Assembly (NCBI RefSeq): GCF_001447195.1
Contig: NZ_LFRI01000218.1
Span: forward strand, 1-64,000
DNA: 64,000 nucleotides
From: Aquabacterium parvum
GTDB lineage: Bacteria; Pseudomonadota; Gammaproteobacteria; Burkholderiales; Burkholderiaceae_C
Direction: 5' to 3'
Part shown: positions 35,906-45,030 of the stretch, piece by piece
Position numbering within the stretch: the stretch's first letter is position 1
Layout: every line of letters begins with the position of its first letter
Notes under the pieces: model-generated
Told to the model about the DNA's origin: nothing
Seen by the model: the letters and a program-made list of their open reading frames with translations, nothing else
The model's database searches: none
Position numbers and translations under genes: made by a program

Positions 35906-38098
35906 ATGCACGCACCTGTTCCGACCGCGCCCGAGGCGCCTTGCCGCGTCGGGGTCGTGGTCGAGGCGCCCCAGCACAGCGGCCTGTGGGGCGCGCTCGA
36001 CTACTTGCACCCCCAAGCCCTGCCCGCAGGCGCCCTCGTGAGGGTGCCCCTGGGTCGGCGCGTGGTCACCGGGGTGGTGTGGGACCTGGCCGAAGGCGCC
36101 GATGAAGGCGCCGCTCAACTGGCCCCCGAGTCGCTCAAGGCCGTGCTCGAAACCTTTGACGCCTTGCCGCCCTTGCCCCAGGCCTGGCGCAAGCTGGTGG
36201 CTTTTGCGGCCAGCTACTACCAGCGCAGCCTGGGTGAGATGGCGCTGATGGTGCTGCCGCCCGAGCTGCGCCAGCTCGACCAGGTGCAGCTGGCGCGCCG
36301 GCTCAAGCGGCTGGACAAGGCCGTGGCGGCTGAGCTGGCCGAGGCGTCCAGGGTGGCGTGTCCACCTGCCGGTGAGGGCGGGGCCTCGGTGGCGAGTTCA
36401 AGCGCCGAGCCAGGACCAACCGCCACCGACCCCAGCGCCCTGCCCGAGCTCAGCGCCCAACAGGCCGATGCCCTGGCCCGCCTGGCTGCATCGCCCCCCC
36501 AGCCCAGCTTGCTGTGGGGCAGCACCGGCAGCGGCAAGACCGAGGTCTACCTGCGCGAGGCCCAACGCGTGCTCGACGCCGGCCGCCAGGTGCTGATGAT
36601 GGTGCCCGAGATCAACCTCACCCCCCAGCTCGAAGCCCGCGTGGCCGCGCGTTTTGCAGGCCGGCGCATCGTCTCGCTGCACAGCGGCCTGACGCCCGCC
36701 CAGCGCCTGCGCAACTGGCTCATGGCGCTGCGCGGCCAGGCCGACGTGGTGTTGGGCACGCGCCTGTCGGTGTTCACGCCGCTGCCCCGCCCGGGGCTCA
36801 TCGTGGTCGATGAGGAGCACGACCCCAGCTACAAGCAGCAAGACGGCGCCCGCTACTCCGCGCGCGACCTGGCCGTCTACCGCGGCCGGCTCGAAGGCGT
36901 GCCGGTGCTGCTGGGCTCGGCCACGCCCAGCCTGGAGACCTGGTTCAACGCCCTGCCCGCCAGCGAAGGCGGCACCGGCCGCTACCTGCGTCTGGCCATG
37001 CCCGAGCGCATCGGCGGCGGGGCGATGCCCAAGGTGCGGCTCATCGACATGTCACGCGCGCCCAAGCCGGGCCGGGGCGAGTCGGCCCCACCGCTGTCAG
37101 CGCCCTTGCTGGCCGCCATCACCGAGCGCGTCGAACGCGGCGAGCAAAGCCTGGTGCTGCTCAACCGGCGCGGCTACGCCCCGGTGCTGCAGTGTGGTGA
37201 TTGCGGCTGGCAAAGCGGCTGCCCGCACTGCAGTGCCTGGCGCGTGTTCCACAAGGTCGACCGCACCCTGCGCTGCCACCACTGCGGCTTCACAGAGCGC
37301 GTGCCGCGCGCCTGCCCCGACTGTGGCAACCAGGACATCCAGCCTGTGGGCCGGGGCACCGAGCGCCTGGAAGAGCAGCTCGCCGAGGCCCTGCCCGGCG
37401 CGCGCGTGGGCCGCATCGACGCCGATGTGACCAAGCACAAGGGCGCGCTCGAAGAGCAACTCGCCAGCGTGCACGCGGGCGATGTGGACGTGCTGGTGGG
37501 CACGCAGATGGTGGCCAAGGGGCACGACTTCCGGCGCATCACGCTGGTGGCGGCCGTCAACCCCGATGCAGCCTTGTTCGCCAGCGACTTCCGCGCCGCC
37601 GAGCGCCAGTTCGCGCTGCTGCTGCAGGCCGCAGGCCGCGCCGGACGCGATGCCGACGTGGCCGGCCACAGCGAGATGTGGGTGCAGACCTGGCACCCGC
37701 TGCACCCGCTCTACCAGGCCCTGCGCGAGTACGACTACGAAGCCTTTGCCACGCGGCAGCTGCAAGAGCGCCAGTCGGCGGGCCTGCCGCCTTATGCCAG
37801 CCTGGCCCTGTTGCGCGCCGAGGCGAAAACGCAGGACGCCGCCAACGCATTCCTTCGCGCGGCAGCCGAAGCCGTGAGCGAGATCTCGGGTGGGGTGACC
37901 CTCTACCCGAGCGTGCCCACGCCGGTGCAGCGCGTGGCCGACATCGAACGCGCGCAGATGATGATGGAGTCGCCGCAGCGGCCCGCGCTGCAGCGTTTGC
38001 TCACCGAGGCGCAGTCCATCTGGCTGGCCCTGGCGCAACAACACCGCCGCAGCGGACTGGTCCGCTGGGCGGTGGACGTGGACCCGCTGTCGATCTGA
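35906..38098 (+). CDS. priA: Primosomal replication restart helicase PriA
   Basis: A 730-residue 3'-5' DNA helicase that reloads the replisome at stalled forks. ATG 35906 matches the N-terminal DNA-binding domain (CRVGVVVEAPQHSGLWGALD). Walker A is GSTGSGKTEVYL near 205, Walker B is VVDEEHDPSYKQQ near 302. The two zinc sites are seen as CGDCGWQSGCPHC, CHHCGF and CPDCGN (about 431-475). Conserved VGTQMVAKGHDF and QAAGRAGRDADV follow. A linker around residues 130-180 is Ala/Pro-rich and longer than in E. coli. The upstream DnaA-box region could link its expression to replication. Confidence 0.95.
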   Translation: MHAPVPTAPEAPCRVGVVVEAPQHSGLWGALDYLHPQALPAGALVRVPLGRRVVTGVVWDLAEGADEGAAQLAPESLKAVLETFDALPPLPQAWRKLVAFAASYYQRSLGEMALMVLPPELRQLDQVQLARRLKRLDKAVAAELAEASRVACPPAGEGGASVASSSAEPGPTATDPSALPELSAQQADALARLAASPPQPSLLWGSTGSGKTEVYLREAQRVLDAGRQVLMMVPEINLTPQLEARVAARFAGRRIVSLHSGLTPAQRLRNWLMALRGQADVVLGTRLSVFTPLPRPGLIVVDEEHDPSYKQQDGARYSARDLAVYRGRLEGVPVLLGSATPSLETWFNALPASEGGTGRYLRLAMPERIGGGAMPKVRLIDMSRAPKPGRGESAPPLSAPLLAAITERVERGEQSLVLLNRRGYAPVLQCGDCGWQSGCPHCSAWRVFHKVDRTLRCHHCGFTERVPRACPDCGNQDIQPVGRGTERLEEQLAEALPGARVGRIDADVTKHKGALEEQLASVHAGDVDVLVGTQMVAKGHDFRRITLVAAVNPDAALFASDFRAAERQFALLLQAAGRAGRDADVAGHSEMWVQTWHPLHPLYQALREYDYEAFATRQLQERQSAGLPPYASLALLRAEAKTQDAANAFLRAAAEAVSEISGGVTLYPSVPTPVQRVADIERAQMMMESPQRPALQRLLTEAQSIWLALAQQHRRSGLVRWAVDVDPLSI

Positions 38099-38125
38099 GG
38101 ACCGACGGCGGTGCCTGCGCAGCGA

Positions 38126-38953
38126 TCAGCTCAGCAGCGCTTCCAGGCCTTCAGACAACTCCGACAGCGGCGGCATGTCGGTCAGCAGGGTGTCGGCGTT
38201 CAGGCCCAGCTTCTTGACCACGTCCTTGGGCAGGGTGGCTTCCATCTCGTCGGGCTTGAGGCCGTTGTGCTCGGCACGGGCGCGCCAGGCAGCCAGGTGG
38301 ATCACGCCGGCAACCGGGTTGAAGGTGGGCGCGGCCAGCGGGTCCGGGAACTGCGAGATGGCGTCGGCAAAGCTCAGCGGGAAGCGCCATTGGCGCGACA
38401 GCTCGGCACCCACGGTGGCGAAGTTGTAGCCAAAGGACTGGTGTTCCATGTCCAGGCGGCGGCAGTCCTGCGGCGAAGCCTGCTTGTCCAGCGCCAGCAT
38501 CTGCTCGGGCATGCCGGCGTGCATCACCAGCTGGCCGATGCCGTGCATCAGCGCCACGGTGAAGGCCTGGTCGCCGTTGACGCCGGTCTTCTTGGCCAGC
38601 CAGCCGGCCACCGCAGCGGTGTGCAGGCTGTAGCGCCAGAACTTGTTCAGGTCCATGCCGGGCATGGCCTTGTAGCCACCGGTCAGACCAGAGCTGATGA
38701 CCAGGGTGCGCACGGTCACGAAGCCCAGCATCGACAGCGCCTCGTTGACGGTGCCGATGGTGCGCGAGACGTGGTAGTAGGCCGAGTTCGCCAGGCGCAA
38801 CAAGCGGGCCGAGAGCACCGGGTCCGCCGCCAGTTTCTTGGCGATCTCGTCGATGGACACGTCCTGGTTGTTGAAGCTGTCGATCAGCTCGTGCACGATC
38901 TTGGGGATCGCGGGCAGGGCCTGGGGTTGTTTGAAAAGGGCTTCGAGTTGCAT
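38126..38953 (-). CDS. HDOD-domain signalling protein
   Basis: A 275-residue cytoplasmic protein made almost wholly of an HDOD domain (PAIPKIVHELIDSFNNQDVS, then DPVLSARLLRLANSAYYHVS and SMLGFVTVRTLVISS). ATG 38953 with GGAG 9 bp upstream is preferred to an ATG at 38968. The HD-type metal residues are partly kept (MHGIGQLVMHAGM), but HDOD proteins usually lack hydrolase activity and act in chemosensory or biofilm signalling. It converges on priA. The 234 bp upstream to 39187 hold no gene; a TTGACA hexamer lies at 39086-39091. Confidence 0.85.
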   Translation of the reverse strand: MQLEALFKQPQALPAIPKIVHELIDSFNNQDVSIDEIAKKLAADPVLSARLLRLANSAYYHVSRTIGTVNEALSMLGFVTVRTLVISSGLTGGYKAMPGMDLNKFWRYSLHTAAVAGWLAKKTGVNGDQAFTVALMHGIGQLVMHAGMPEQMLALDKQASPQDCRRLDMEHQSFGYNFATVGAELSRQWRFPLSFADAISQFPDPLAAPTFNPVAGVIHLAAWRARAEHNGLKPDEMEATLPKDVVKKLGLNADTLLTDMPPLSELSEGLEALLS

Positions 38954-39187
38954 GTGACCCGCCTCCATCGCTCGGGGAACCATTGAATCACCACCCCAAC
39001 CCATGCAGACAGCGGCTGACGTGGCAGATTGAACACTTTTCGGCACTTGAGGCCGTGACATGAGCATCTCGCATCCGAGAATTTGTTGACATGTGGAAAT
39101 GAGCACGCTCGGCGGCTTTGTTGCGCGTTTCACATCTTGCGATCGCGTTCCTGCTCGTGATGTCATGACCCCACTGGAGACCTGACC

Positions 39188-39994
39188 ATGCGCCCGTTTG
39201 AAGCCGTGCCCGCCCCTTTGTCCACCGCTTTGCCCGCCACGGGCATGCGCCGACGACGCCTGCTGGCCGCAACCGGCTTGCTGCTGTGCGCCGGCCTGCA
39301 GCCCGCCCTCGCCGGCCCCGGCGACCTGCCCGCGCGCAACCTGCTCGTGGAGTGGCGCATGGCCGGCCAGGGCAGCAGCCAATTGCGCCAGGGCGGCATC
39401 CAGACGGGCCGCGTCATCATCGACAGCCGCCGGGGTGTGATCGGCCAGGCCGGCGTCACCTATGGCACCACGCAGACCGAATCCAGCGGCAACTCGGTGC
39501 AGCAGGTGACGGTGCTCAATGGCGGACGAGCGCGACTGTTCTTTGGCAGCAGCCAGCCGGTGACGACCTGGCAGTGGGCCTGGGCGCCGGGTCAAGTCGG
39601 TGGCGGCAGCGGTGGCTGGACCTCGTACGGGCCGCTGGAAGGCTCGGGCAACAGCCCCGTGCAGGTCGTGCCGCAAACCACCTGGATCGACCTGGGCCAG
39701 GGCCTGATCGTGACCCCGCGCTGGCCGGGCGGCCGCGCGCCGGTGACGGTCGAGCTCGAAGCCCGCTCCAGCGAGCCGGCCCAGCCTGGCGGTGCCTACT
39801 CGGGCCGCGTGGACCCGGACGGCCAGGTCCGCCGCACCGAGGTCGGCAGCACCGTCAGCGTGCCCCTGGGCGAGTGGACGGTGGTGGCGCGCAACGGCGG
39901 GCAAAACGCTCGCGCGCAATCCGGTACGCTGTCCACCCGGAGCCTGGACGAAAGCCGCTCGGAGCAGCTGGAGATCCGGATCACGGCCCCCTGA
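39188..39994 (+). CDS. Exported protein of unknown function
   Basis: A 268-residue protein with GGAGA 8 bp before ATG 39188. An Arg-rich leader (GMRRRRLLAATGLLLCAGLQ, cleavage near ALA) is likely a signal peptide starting at an unusually distant position. The mature part is Gly/Ser/Gln-rich, with repeated beta-type stretches and the ending SGTLSTRSLDESRSEQLEI. That ending resembles short secretin-like or curli-like accessory proteins of Burkholderiales, but I cannot assign a family. It is 51 bp before the esterase gene. Confidence 0.6.
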   Translation: MRPFEAVPAPLSTALPATGMRRRRLLAATGLLLCAGLQPALAGPGDLPARNLLVEWRMAGQGSSQLRQGGIQTGRVIIDSRRGVIGQAGVTYGTTQTESSGNSVQQVTVLNGGRARLFFGSSQPVTTWQWAWAPGQVGGGSGGWTSYGPLEGSGNSPVQVVPQTTWIDLGQGLIVTPRWPGGRAPVTVELEARSSEPAQPGGAYSGRVDPDGQVRRTEVGSTVSVPLGEWTVVARNGGQNARAQSGTLSTRSLDESRSEQLEIRITAP

Positions 39995-40045
39995 TCTGTT
40001 CCGAAGTGCCCCGATCGGGCCCCGCAGTCAAGAAAGACCAGAACC

Positions 40046-40993
40046 ATGAGCGAGACACCCCGCAGCCCCTTCACCCCGGCCGTGCAGGCCTTGATGGACA
40101 ACGTCAAGCGGGCGGGCTTTCCGCCCATCCACACCCAGCCCATCGAACAGGCCCGCCAGTCCTACAAGATCGGGGTGGGCGCCACCACCGCGCCACCGCT
40201 GCCCATGGCCCGGGTCGAAGACTTCACCATCCCGGGGCCGGCCGGCGAACTGCGTGCCCGCCTGTGGGCCCCCAGCACCGAGCCCGACCTGCCGGTGTTG
40301 CTGTACCTGCACGGTGGTGGCTTCGTCATCGGTGGCATCGAAACCTGCGAGTCCATGTGCACCGTGCTGGCGCAGCACTCTGGCGGTGCCGTGCTGGCCA
40401 TCGACTACCGCCTGGCGCCCGAACACCGCTTCCCCGCCGGCCTGGACGACAGCTTCGCGGCGCTGCAATGGCTGGCCGAGCACGGCCGCAGCAAGGGCCT
40501 GGACACCAGCCGCATCGCCGTGGGCGGTGACAGCGCGGGTGGCACCCTGGCGGCGGTCACGGCCCTGCTGGCGCGCGACGCTGGCATCCCCCTGGTGTTG
40601 CAAGCCCTGTTCTACCCCTCGGTGCAGCTGGGCATGAAGACGAACTCGCTGCTGACCTACTCGGCCAACACCCTGCTGTCGTGGGACCTGATGCACTGGT
40701 TCGAGACGAACGCGCGTGGCGGCGTGCTGCGCGAACGCTGGCACCGCGAGCCCCTGCACGCCCCGGCGCACGCGGGCGTGGCCCCGGCCTGGATCGGCCT
40801 GGCCGAGTGCGACCCGCTGACCGACGAGGGCAAGCTCTACGCGCAAAAGCTGCAGGACGCGGGCGTGCCGGCCGAGCTCACCGTCTGGCCCGGCGTCATC
40901 CACGACTTCATCAACCTGGGCCGCTTCATCCCCGAAGCGGCCGACGCGCACCGCCAGCTGGCGGCGGCGCTGCAGCGCGCCTACCAACGCTGA
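40046..40993 (+). CDS. Alpha/beta hydrolase, hormone-sensitive-lipase family esterase
   Basis: A 315-residue cytoplasmic carboxylesterase. It has the HSL oxyanion motif HGGG (near 90) in YLHGGGFVIGG, IDYRLAPEHRFPA, and the nucleophile elbow GDSAGG (Ser near 163). The acid is in LAECDPLTDEG (near 255) and the His in PGVIHDFINL (near 287). Length and motifs are normal for the family. Substrates are usually short-chain esters. No neighbour indicates a pathway. Confidence 0.88.
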   Translation: MSETPRSPFTPAVQALMDNVKRAGFPPIHTQPIEQARQSYKIGVGATTAPPLPMARVEDFTIPGPAGELRARLWAPSTEPDLPVLLYLHGGGFVIGGIETCESMCTVLAQHSGGAVLAIDYRLAPEHRFPAGLDDSFAALQWLAEHGRSKGLDTSRIAVGGDSAGGTLAAVTALLARDAGIPLVLQALFYPSVQLGMKTNSLLTYSANTLLSWDLMHWFETNARGGVLRERWHREPLHAPAHAGVAPAWIGLAECDPLTDEGKLYAQKLQDAGVPAELTVWPGVIHDFINLGRFIPEAADAHRQLAAALQRAYQR

Positions 40994-41087
40994 GCCAGGT
41001 TTGACACGGGCCTGACAAAGGCCACGGGCAAACCCGGGTGGCTGGCGTCCTGGTCGTGGCACGCCCCTTGCAAACTGGGCGTGGACC

Positions 41088-42296
41088 ATGTCCCACCCCG
41101 CATCGCTGCCCGCTGACGCCCTGCTCGCCGAGCCCGCCCCCCAGGCGGCCCGTGCCGCCGCCGTCTGGCGCGACCGGCTGAGCCTGCTGCTCGACGCCAC
41201 CGGCGAAGGCATCTACGGCGTGGACACCGAGGGCCGTTGCAGCTTCATCAACCCGGCGGCCGCGCGCATGCTGGGCTACACCGCCGACGAGGTGCTGGGC
41301 CGCAACATGCACGAGCTCACGCACCACCACCACGCGGATGGCGCGCATTACCCGGTGGACGATTGCCCGATCTTTCGGGCCTTCCGCGCCGGGGTGCCCT
41401 GCCGCATCGACAGCGAGGTGCTGTGGCGCCGTGACGGCACGCCCATGGCGGTCGAGTACACCTCCTACCCCATCCTGGACGCGGGCGAGGTGCTGGGCGC
41501 GGTGGTCACGTTTGTCGACATTGGCGAGCGCAAGCAGCAAGAGCAACAGCTGCTGCAAGCCCGCGAACAACTCGAGCGCCGCGTGGCCGAACGCACCCAG
41601 GCCCTGAGCCAGGCCCTGGCCCAACTGCGCGACCTGCAGGCCCACCTCGAACACGTGCGCGAAGACGAGCGCACCCGCATCGCCCGCGAGATCCACGACG
41701 AGCTGGGCAGCCTGCTGGTGGGCCTGAAGATGGACGTGAGCTGGCTGGAAAAGCGCGTGGCCGACGAGCCCGCGCTGCGCTGCAAGTGCCACGGCATGCG
41801 CGGCCTGATCGACAACGCGGTGGAGAACGTGGGCCGCATCATCACCGACCTGCGCCCCTCCATCCTCGACCACCAGGGCCTGTGGGCCACGCTGGCCTGG
41901 CAGGTGCAGGACTTCATCGACAACGGCGAGTGGCAATGCCACTGGTCGATCGACATCGCGCCCAACCTGCCGGCGCCCGAGGGCGATCAGGCCACCGCCA
42001 TCTTCCGCATCTTCCAGGAGATGCTGAGCAACGTGGCCCGCCACGCGCGCGCCAGCGAGGTCACCATCCGGGTGCGGGCCACGCCGGGCGACCTCACCTT
42101 GCTGGTCAAGGACAACGGCCGGGGCGCGCCGCCCAGCGCGTTCGAGCGCGCCGACGCCTTCGGGGTGATGGGCATGCGCGAGCGGGCCGGGCACCACGGC
42201 GGCTGGTTGCAGATCAGCAGCGAGCCGGGCCAGGGCACCCAGGTGATCTTGAGCATGCCGCTGGAGCGCACGCAGCTGCAGGAGCGCGCGGCATGA
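41088..42296 (+). CDS. PAS sensor histidine kinase, NarL-system type
   Basis: A 402-residue soluble kinase without membrane helices. A PAS domain (about 25-145) begins LLLDATGEGIYGVDTEGRC and has a PAC end (GAVVTFVDIGERK). A coiled coil follows (QEQQLLQAREQLERRV), then the HisKA_3 box EDERTRIAREIHDELGSLL with His near 203, and a HATPase domain ending VKDNGRGAPPS and FGVMGMRERAGHHGG. It overlaps the next gene by 4 bp (ATGA), so the pair is one system. HxH-rich PAS residues (HELTHHHHADG) might bind a metal or haem, which is speculation. Confidence 0.88.
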   Translation: MSHPASLPADALLAEPAPQAARAAAVWRDRLSLLLDATGEGIYGVDTEGRCSFINPAAARMLGYTADEVLGRNMHELTHHHHADGAHYPVDDCPIFRAFRAGVPCRIDSEVLWRRDGTPMAVEYTSYPILDAGEVLGAVVTFVDIGERKQQEQQLLQAREQLERRVAERTQALSQALAQLRDLQAHLEHVREDERTRIAREIHDELGSLLVGLKMDVSWLEKRVADEPALRCKCHGMRGLIDNAVENVGRIITDLRPSILDHQGLWATLAWQVQDFIDNGEWQCHWSIDIAPNLPAPEGDQATAIFRIFQEMLSNVARHARASEVTIRVRATPGDLTLLVKDNGRGAPPSAFERADAFGVMGMRERAGHHGGWLQISSEPGQGTQVILSMPLERTQLQERAA

Positions 42297-42955
42297 GCCG
42301 GCAGCAGCCGGGGCGCGTGCGCGTGATGATCGTGGACGACCACCGCATCGTGCGGGAAGGTTTGCGCCAGGTGCTGGCCGACTACGAAGGCATCACCGTG
42401 GTGGCCGAAGCCGCGCACGGGGCCGAGGCGATGCAGTGCTTGCGCACCTCACGCGATGGCGTGGACGCAGTGCTGCTGGACATCGCGTTGCCTGGCCGTG
42501 ACGGGCTGGAGGTGCTCAAGCAGATCCAGTCGGAATGCCCGGGGCTGCCGGTGTTGATGCTGAGCACCTACCCGGACAACCAGTTCGCGGTGCGCTGCAT
42601 CCGGGCCGGTGCGGCGGGTTACCTCAACAAAAGCGCCGACCCGGACGACATCGTGGCGGGGCTGCGCAAGGCGGCTTCGGGTGGGCGTTACCTGACGGCT
42701 GCGGTGGCGGACTTGCTGGCCAATGCGGTGAGCGAGGTGTCGCAGCAGGCGCCGCATGAGCTGCTGTCGCAGCGCGAGAACCAGGTGTTCAGGCTGCTGG
42801 CGCAGGGGCAGTCGGTGGGGCAGATTGCTTCGGCGTTGAACCTGTCGTCGAACACGGTGTCGACTTATCGGGCGCGGATCCTGGAGAAGACCGGGACGCG
42901 CAACGATGTGGAGTTGGCGTTGTATGCCGTGAGGCAGCAGGTGGTTTTGGCCTGA
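42293..42955 (+). CDS. LuxR/NarL-family response regulator
   Basis: A 220-residue regulator. The receiver has VMIVDDHRIVREGL, phospho-acceptor Asp near 63 (AVLLDIALPGRDGLE) and Lys in GYLNKSADP. The C-terminal LuxR helix-turn-helix is LSQRENQVFRLLAQGQSVGQ and LNLSSNTVSTYRARILEKTG. It is coupled to the kinase at 41088. Its target genes are not evident here. Confidence 0.9.
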   Translation: MSRQQPGRVRVMIVDDHRIVREGLRQVLADYEGITVVAEAAHGAEAMQCLRTSRDGVDAVLLDIALPGRDGLEVLKQIQSECPGLPVLMLSTYPDNQFAVRCIRAGAAGYLNKSADPDDIVAGLRKAASGGRYLTAAVADLLANAVSEVSQQAPHELLSQRENQVFRLLAQGQSVGQIASALNLSSNTVSTYRARILEKTGTRNDVELALYAVRQQVVLA

Positions 42956-43004
42956 CGCCAAAAAAAGCGCTTGGTCATTCCCAAGGCACCACAGAATACA
43001 CGGC

Positions 43005-43589
43005 ATGAAAACTCCAATACTCGTGGCATTCACTCTCGCCATTTCCGGGTGCGCATCGCCGTACAAGCCAACCGTTGACGAGCGCAGCGCTGCGCGGATC
43101 CGCTTTGTGACGGAACATCCTGCGTCGGTTCAAGGCATTGAGGCCACCCTCGTGAATTTCCACCCCAACAGGTGCAGCCCATCTGCTGCCAGCGGCACCA
43201 TTGGCTCAGAGTCTCAGGCCATCGCGCTTCTGATTGGAAACGTCTCCTTGGGCACGCCCATATTCGCTGTGATGCAGCCCAAGGGAGCGCTGACAAACTT
43301 GGGGATGCCTGGCCAAGTGCCCAGCAAGCAAGATTTGTATACCGAGAAAAACATCCCCGCAAACACGCCATTCTCCTTTTCCATGCGGGCCACCTATCGT
43401 TCCGGCTACAACACTCAAACGACATGTGCTCTGGGATTGGAGTTTCTGCCGGTGCCGGGAGCCGACTATGAAGCGGCGTATGTGAAAGTCGGAGATGCTT
43501 GCTCGATCAGGTTGTCTCAATTGTCCAGCAACGGGCAAGTTACCCAGGCCGGTCCAGTCACAGCTCAGCGACTCAAAACCTGCGAATGA
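43005..43589 (+). CDS. Hypothetical lipoprotein
   Basis: A 194-residue protein with a lipobox (LAISGC, Cys near 16), so it is probably a membrane-anchored lipoprotein. The body contains several Cys residues (near 51, 139, 165 and the penultimate residue) that could form disulfides. Base composition is visibly lower in G+C than in the flanking genes, which marks the start of the accessory patch. No family recognised. Confidence 0.65.
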   Translation: MKTPILVAFTLAISGCASPYKPTVDERSAARIRFVTEHPASVQGIEATLVNFHPNRCSPSAASGTIGSESQAIALLIGNVSLGTPIFAVMQPKGALTNLGMPGQVPSKQDLYTEKNIPANTPFSFSMRATYRSGYNTQTTCALGLEFLPVPGADYEAAYVKVGDACSIRLSQLSSNGQVTQAGPVTAQRLKTCE

Positions 43590-43954
43590 CCTGAGCATGA
43601 TCCTGCGTTGTGCGCTCGGTCGTGGTGGCGGCCGCTGCGTGCTTCGCGCCGGCGCCGCGTGGCCTTGACGTTGGGCATCTCACGCCATCCGGTGCAAAAC
43701 TCTCTTCCTGAGAGACATACCGCTACGCACTGTCGTGTTGTTGCGTCCCATGTGCCGCAGCTCTTGTGCTTGCTGCTGAAACCGGCGACCGCTGACCGAG
43801 CTGCGCGCCGCCAGCGATTCGACTGGCCCAGATGACGACCAATGGCTGTGCCGCCTGACTGTCAGGACGCTGTCGCCCCACTGTCGTGCCCGTGTCGTGG
43901 CGCTTTCCGCCCCATTGCGCCAACCTCCCCCCCGTGATGACAAGGACTCCTTCC
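43590..43954. other. Gene-free stretch with repeated CACTGTCGTG
   Basis: No convincing gene is seen in these 365 bp. CACTGTCGTG occurs perfectly twice, at 43728-43737 and 43879-43888, and a related CGTGTCGTGG follows at 43891-43900. The second copy lies about 70 bp before the XRE-type gene, so these could be binding sites for that regulator. A small perfect hairpin TCTCT-TCCTG-AGAGA lies near 43701-43715. Confidence 0.4.
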
Positions 43955-44452
43955 ATGAACATTCAGAAACTGCGCCTGCAACGGGGTTGGTCGCAACAGC
44001 AACTCGCTGAACTGAGCGGGCTCAGCTCGCGCACGATCCAGCGCATTGAAAACGGGCAACCCGCCAGCGCCGAGTCCCTCAAATCACTGGCGTCGGTCTT
44101 CGAGATCGACTTCACCACCCTCACCAGTGAGCCAGACATGAGCGCAACAGCCACAGCCACCGCCACCGCAACAGCCGCCACCCAGGCCCAGCAAGCCGAA
44201 CAACTCGCCCTCGCGAGGGTTCGCAAAATCCGCGGTTTCTACATCCACCTGGCGCAGTACCTGGTGGTCATCACCGTGCTGGCGGTCATCAACCTGGTGA
44301 CGCACCCTTCCAAGCTGTGGTTCTTCTGGCCGGCCTTGGGCTGGGGCATTGGCGTTCTGGCGCACGCCGCCGCCACGTTCGAGTTCATCCCCTTCTTCGG
44401 CGCCGAGTGGGAGCGCAAGCAGGTTGAAAAGCAGCTCGGGCGACCGCTTTGA
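43955..44452 (+). CDS. XRE-type regulator with 2TM membrane domain
   Basis: A 165-residue protein; ATG 43955 has AAGGA 8 bp upstream. Residues 1-60 form a helix-turn-helix of the XRE/Cro type (LRLQRGWSQQQLAELSGLSS). A Thr/Ala repeat linker (ATATATATA-type, residues 67-80) connects to a C-terminal 2TM domain with two helices (LAQYLVVITVLAVINLVT and FFWPALGWGIGVLAHAAATF). It is thus a membrane-tethered DNA-binding protein, a known but little-studied architecture. It lies just left of the first copy of the island repeat. Confidence 0.85.
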   Translation: MNIQKLRLQRGWSQQQLAELSGLSSRTIQRIENGQPASAESLKSLASVFEIDFTTLTSEPDMSATATATATATAATQAQQAEQLALARVRKIRGFYIHLAQYLVVITVLAVINLVTHPSKLWFFWPALGWGIGVLAHAAATFEFIPFFGAEWERKQVEKQLGRPL

Positions 44453-44464
44453 GCCTCCGCCACC

Positions 44465-44518
44465 CGCAAGGAAACGCCATGACGCATGCCTGCGCTCAGA
44501 AGCCCCTTGCCGGTTGGC
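44465..44518 (+). repeat. Left direct repeat bracketing the effector module
   Basis: This 54-bp segment matches 47297-47350 at 46 positions by hand alignment. The first 22 bases are identical (44465-44486 and 47297-47318). It spans a ribosome site, an ATG and the first codons of a small membrane-protein gene. The two copies flank the PAAR-to-immunity module, as expected if that module was inserted with duplication or exchanged by recombination. Confidence 0.7.
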
Positions 44519-44544
44519 CGACAAAGTTGCCTCCCCTTACCTGA
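44479..44544 (+). pseudogene. Truncated copy of the small membrane-protein gene at 47311
   Basis: ATG 44479 opens a 21-codon frame, THACAQKPLAGWP, that parallels TQACAKKPVAYWL of the intact gene at 47311 for about 13 residues and then diverges to an early TGA. Its AAGGAA ribosome site is also shared. It is best seen as the left-over 5' end of that gene, cut off by the inserted effector module. Confidence 0.6.
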
Positions 44545-44613
44545 CGACATCGCCACGCTGGCCATCCCGCCCTGCTAGAGTGCCCCAAAACGCACAAATG
44601 CAGGAGTTCCAGA

Positions 44614-45030
44614 GTGAGCCGACCATTCATCGTGATGGGCGACAGGACCACCCATGGCGGCACGGTCATCAGCGCCGACTTGACCAGCACCATCCATGGC
44701 AAAGCCATGGCCCGAGTTGGCGACATGGTGGTCTGCCCCAAATGCAAGGGCGTCTTCCGCATCAACACCGGTGCGGACGACATGTTCGATGGCGGTGGCC
44801 TGGGCTACGCCCGCCACATGGACTCGACCGACTGCGGCGCGCGGCTGATCTCCAGCCAGATCACGGCGACCTGGTCGAACCAGTCATCTGTGGGTGACCC
44901 CGCTTCAAGCGCCCAGGCAGGCCCACCCGGCGCGGCCGCCCCAATCGCTGCATCGACCCAGTCGGGCATCTGCCTGGACTGCCTGCGCAAGGCGGCCCAC
45001 CTCGGCAGCCCCACCGTGATCCGCGCATGA
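44614..45030 (+). CDS. PAAR-domain protein, type VI secretion spike tip
   Basis: A 138-residue protein beginning with GTG 44614 (AGGAG at 44602-44606). Residues 1-85 are a PAAR repeat domain (VMGDRTTHGGTVISA, ARVGDMVVCPKCKG), which sharpens the VgrG spike and carries effectors. The tail is Ala/Pro-rich and ends with a CLDCLRKA cysteine pair. It overlaps the DUF4123 gene by 4 bp. No other secretion-system genes are in the window, so this is an orphan effector module that needs a T6SS encoded elsewhere. Confidence 0.88.
   Translation: MSRPFIVMGDRTTHGGTVISADLTSTIHGKAMARVGDMVVCPKCKGVFRINTGADDMFDGGGLGYARHMDSTDCGARLISSQITATWSNQSSVGDPASSAQAGPPGAAAPIAASTQSGICLDCLRKAAHLGSPTVIRA

Noticed and set aside
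41021-41042. Hairpin GCCAC-GGG...CCC-GTGGC after the esterase gene as a terminator
   Set aside because: The stem is interrupted by a two-base bulge and no T-tract follows; too weak to call.
42956-43004. A-tract and GCGCTT after the response regulator as a terminator
   Set aside because: No stable stem precedes a T-run on the coding strand; the A7 run alone is not evidence.
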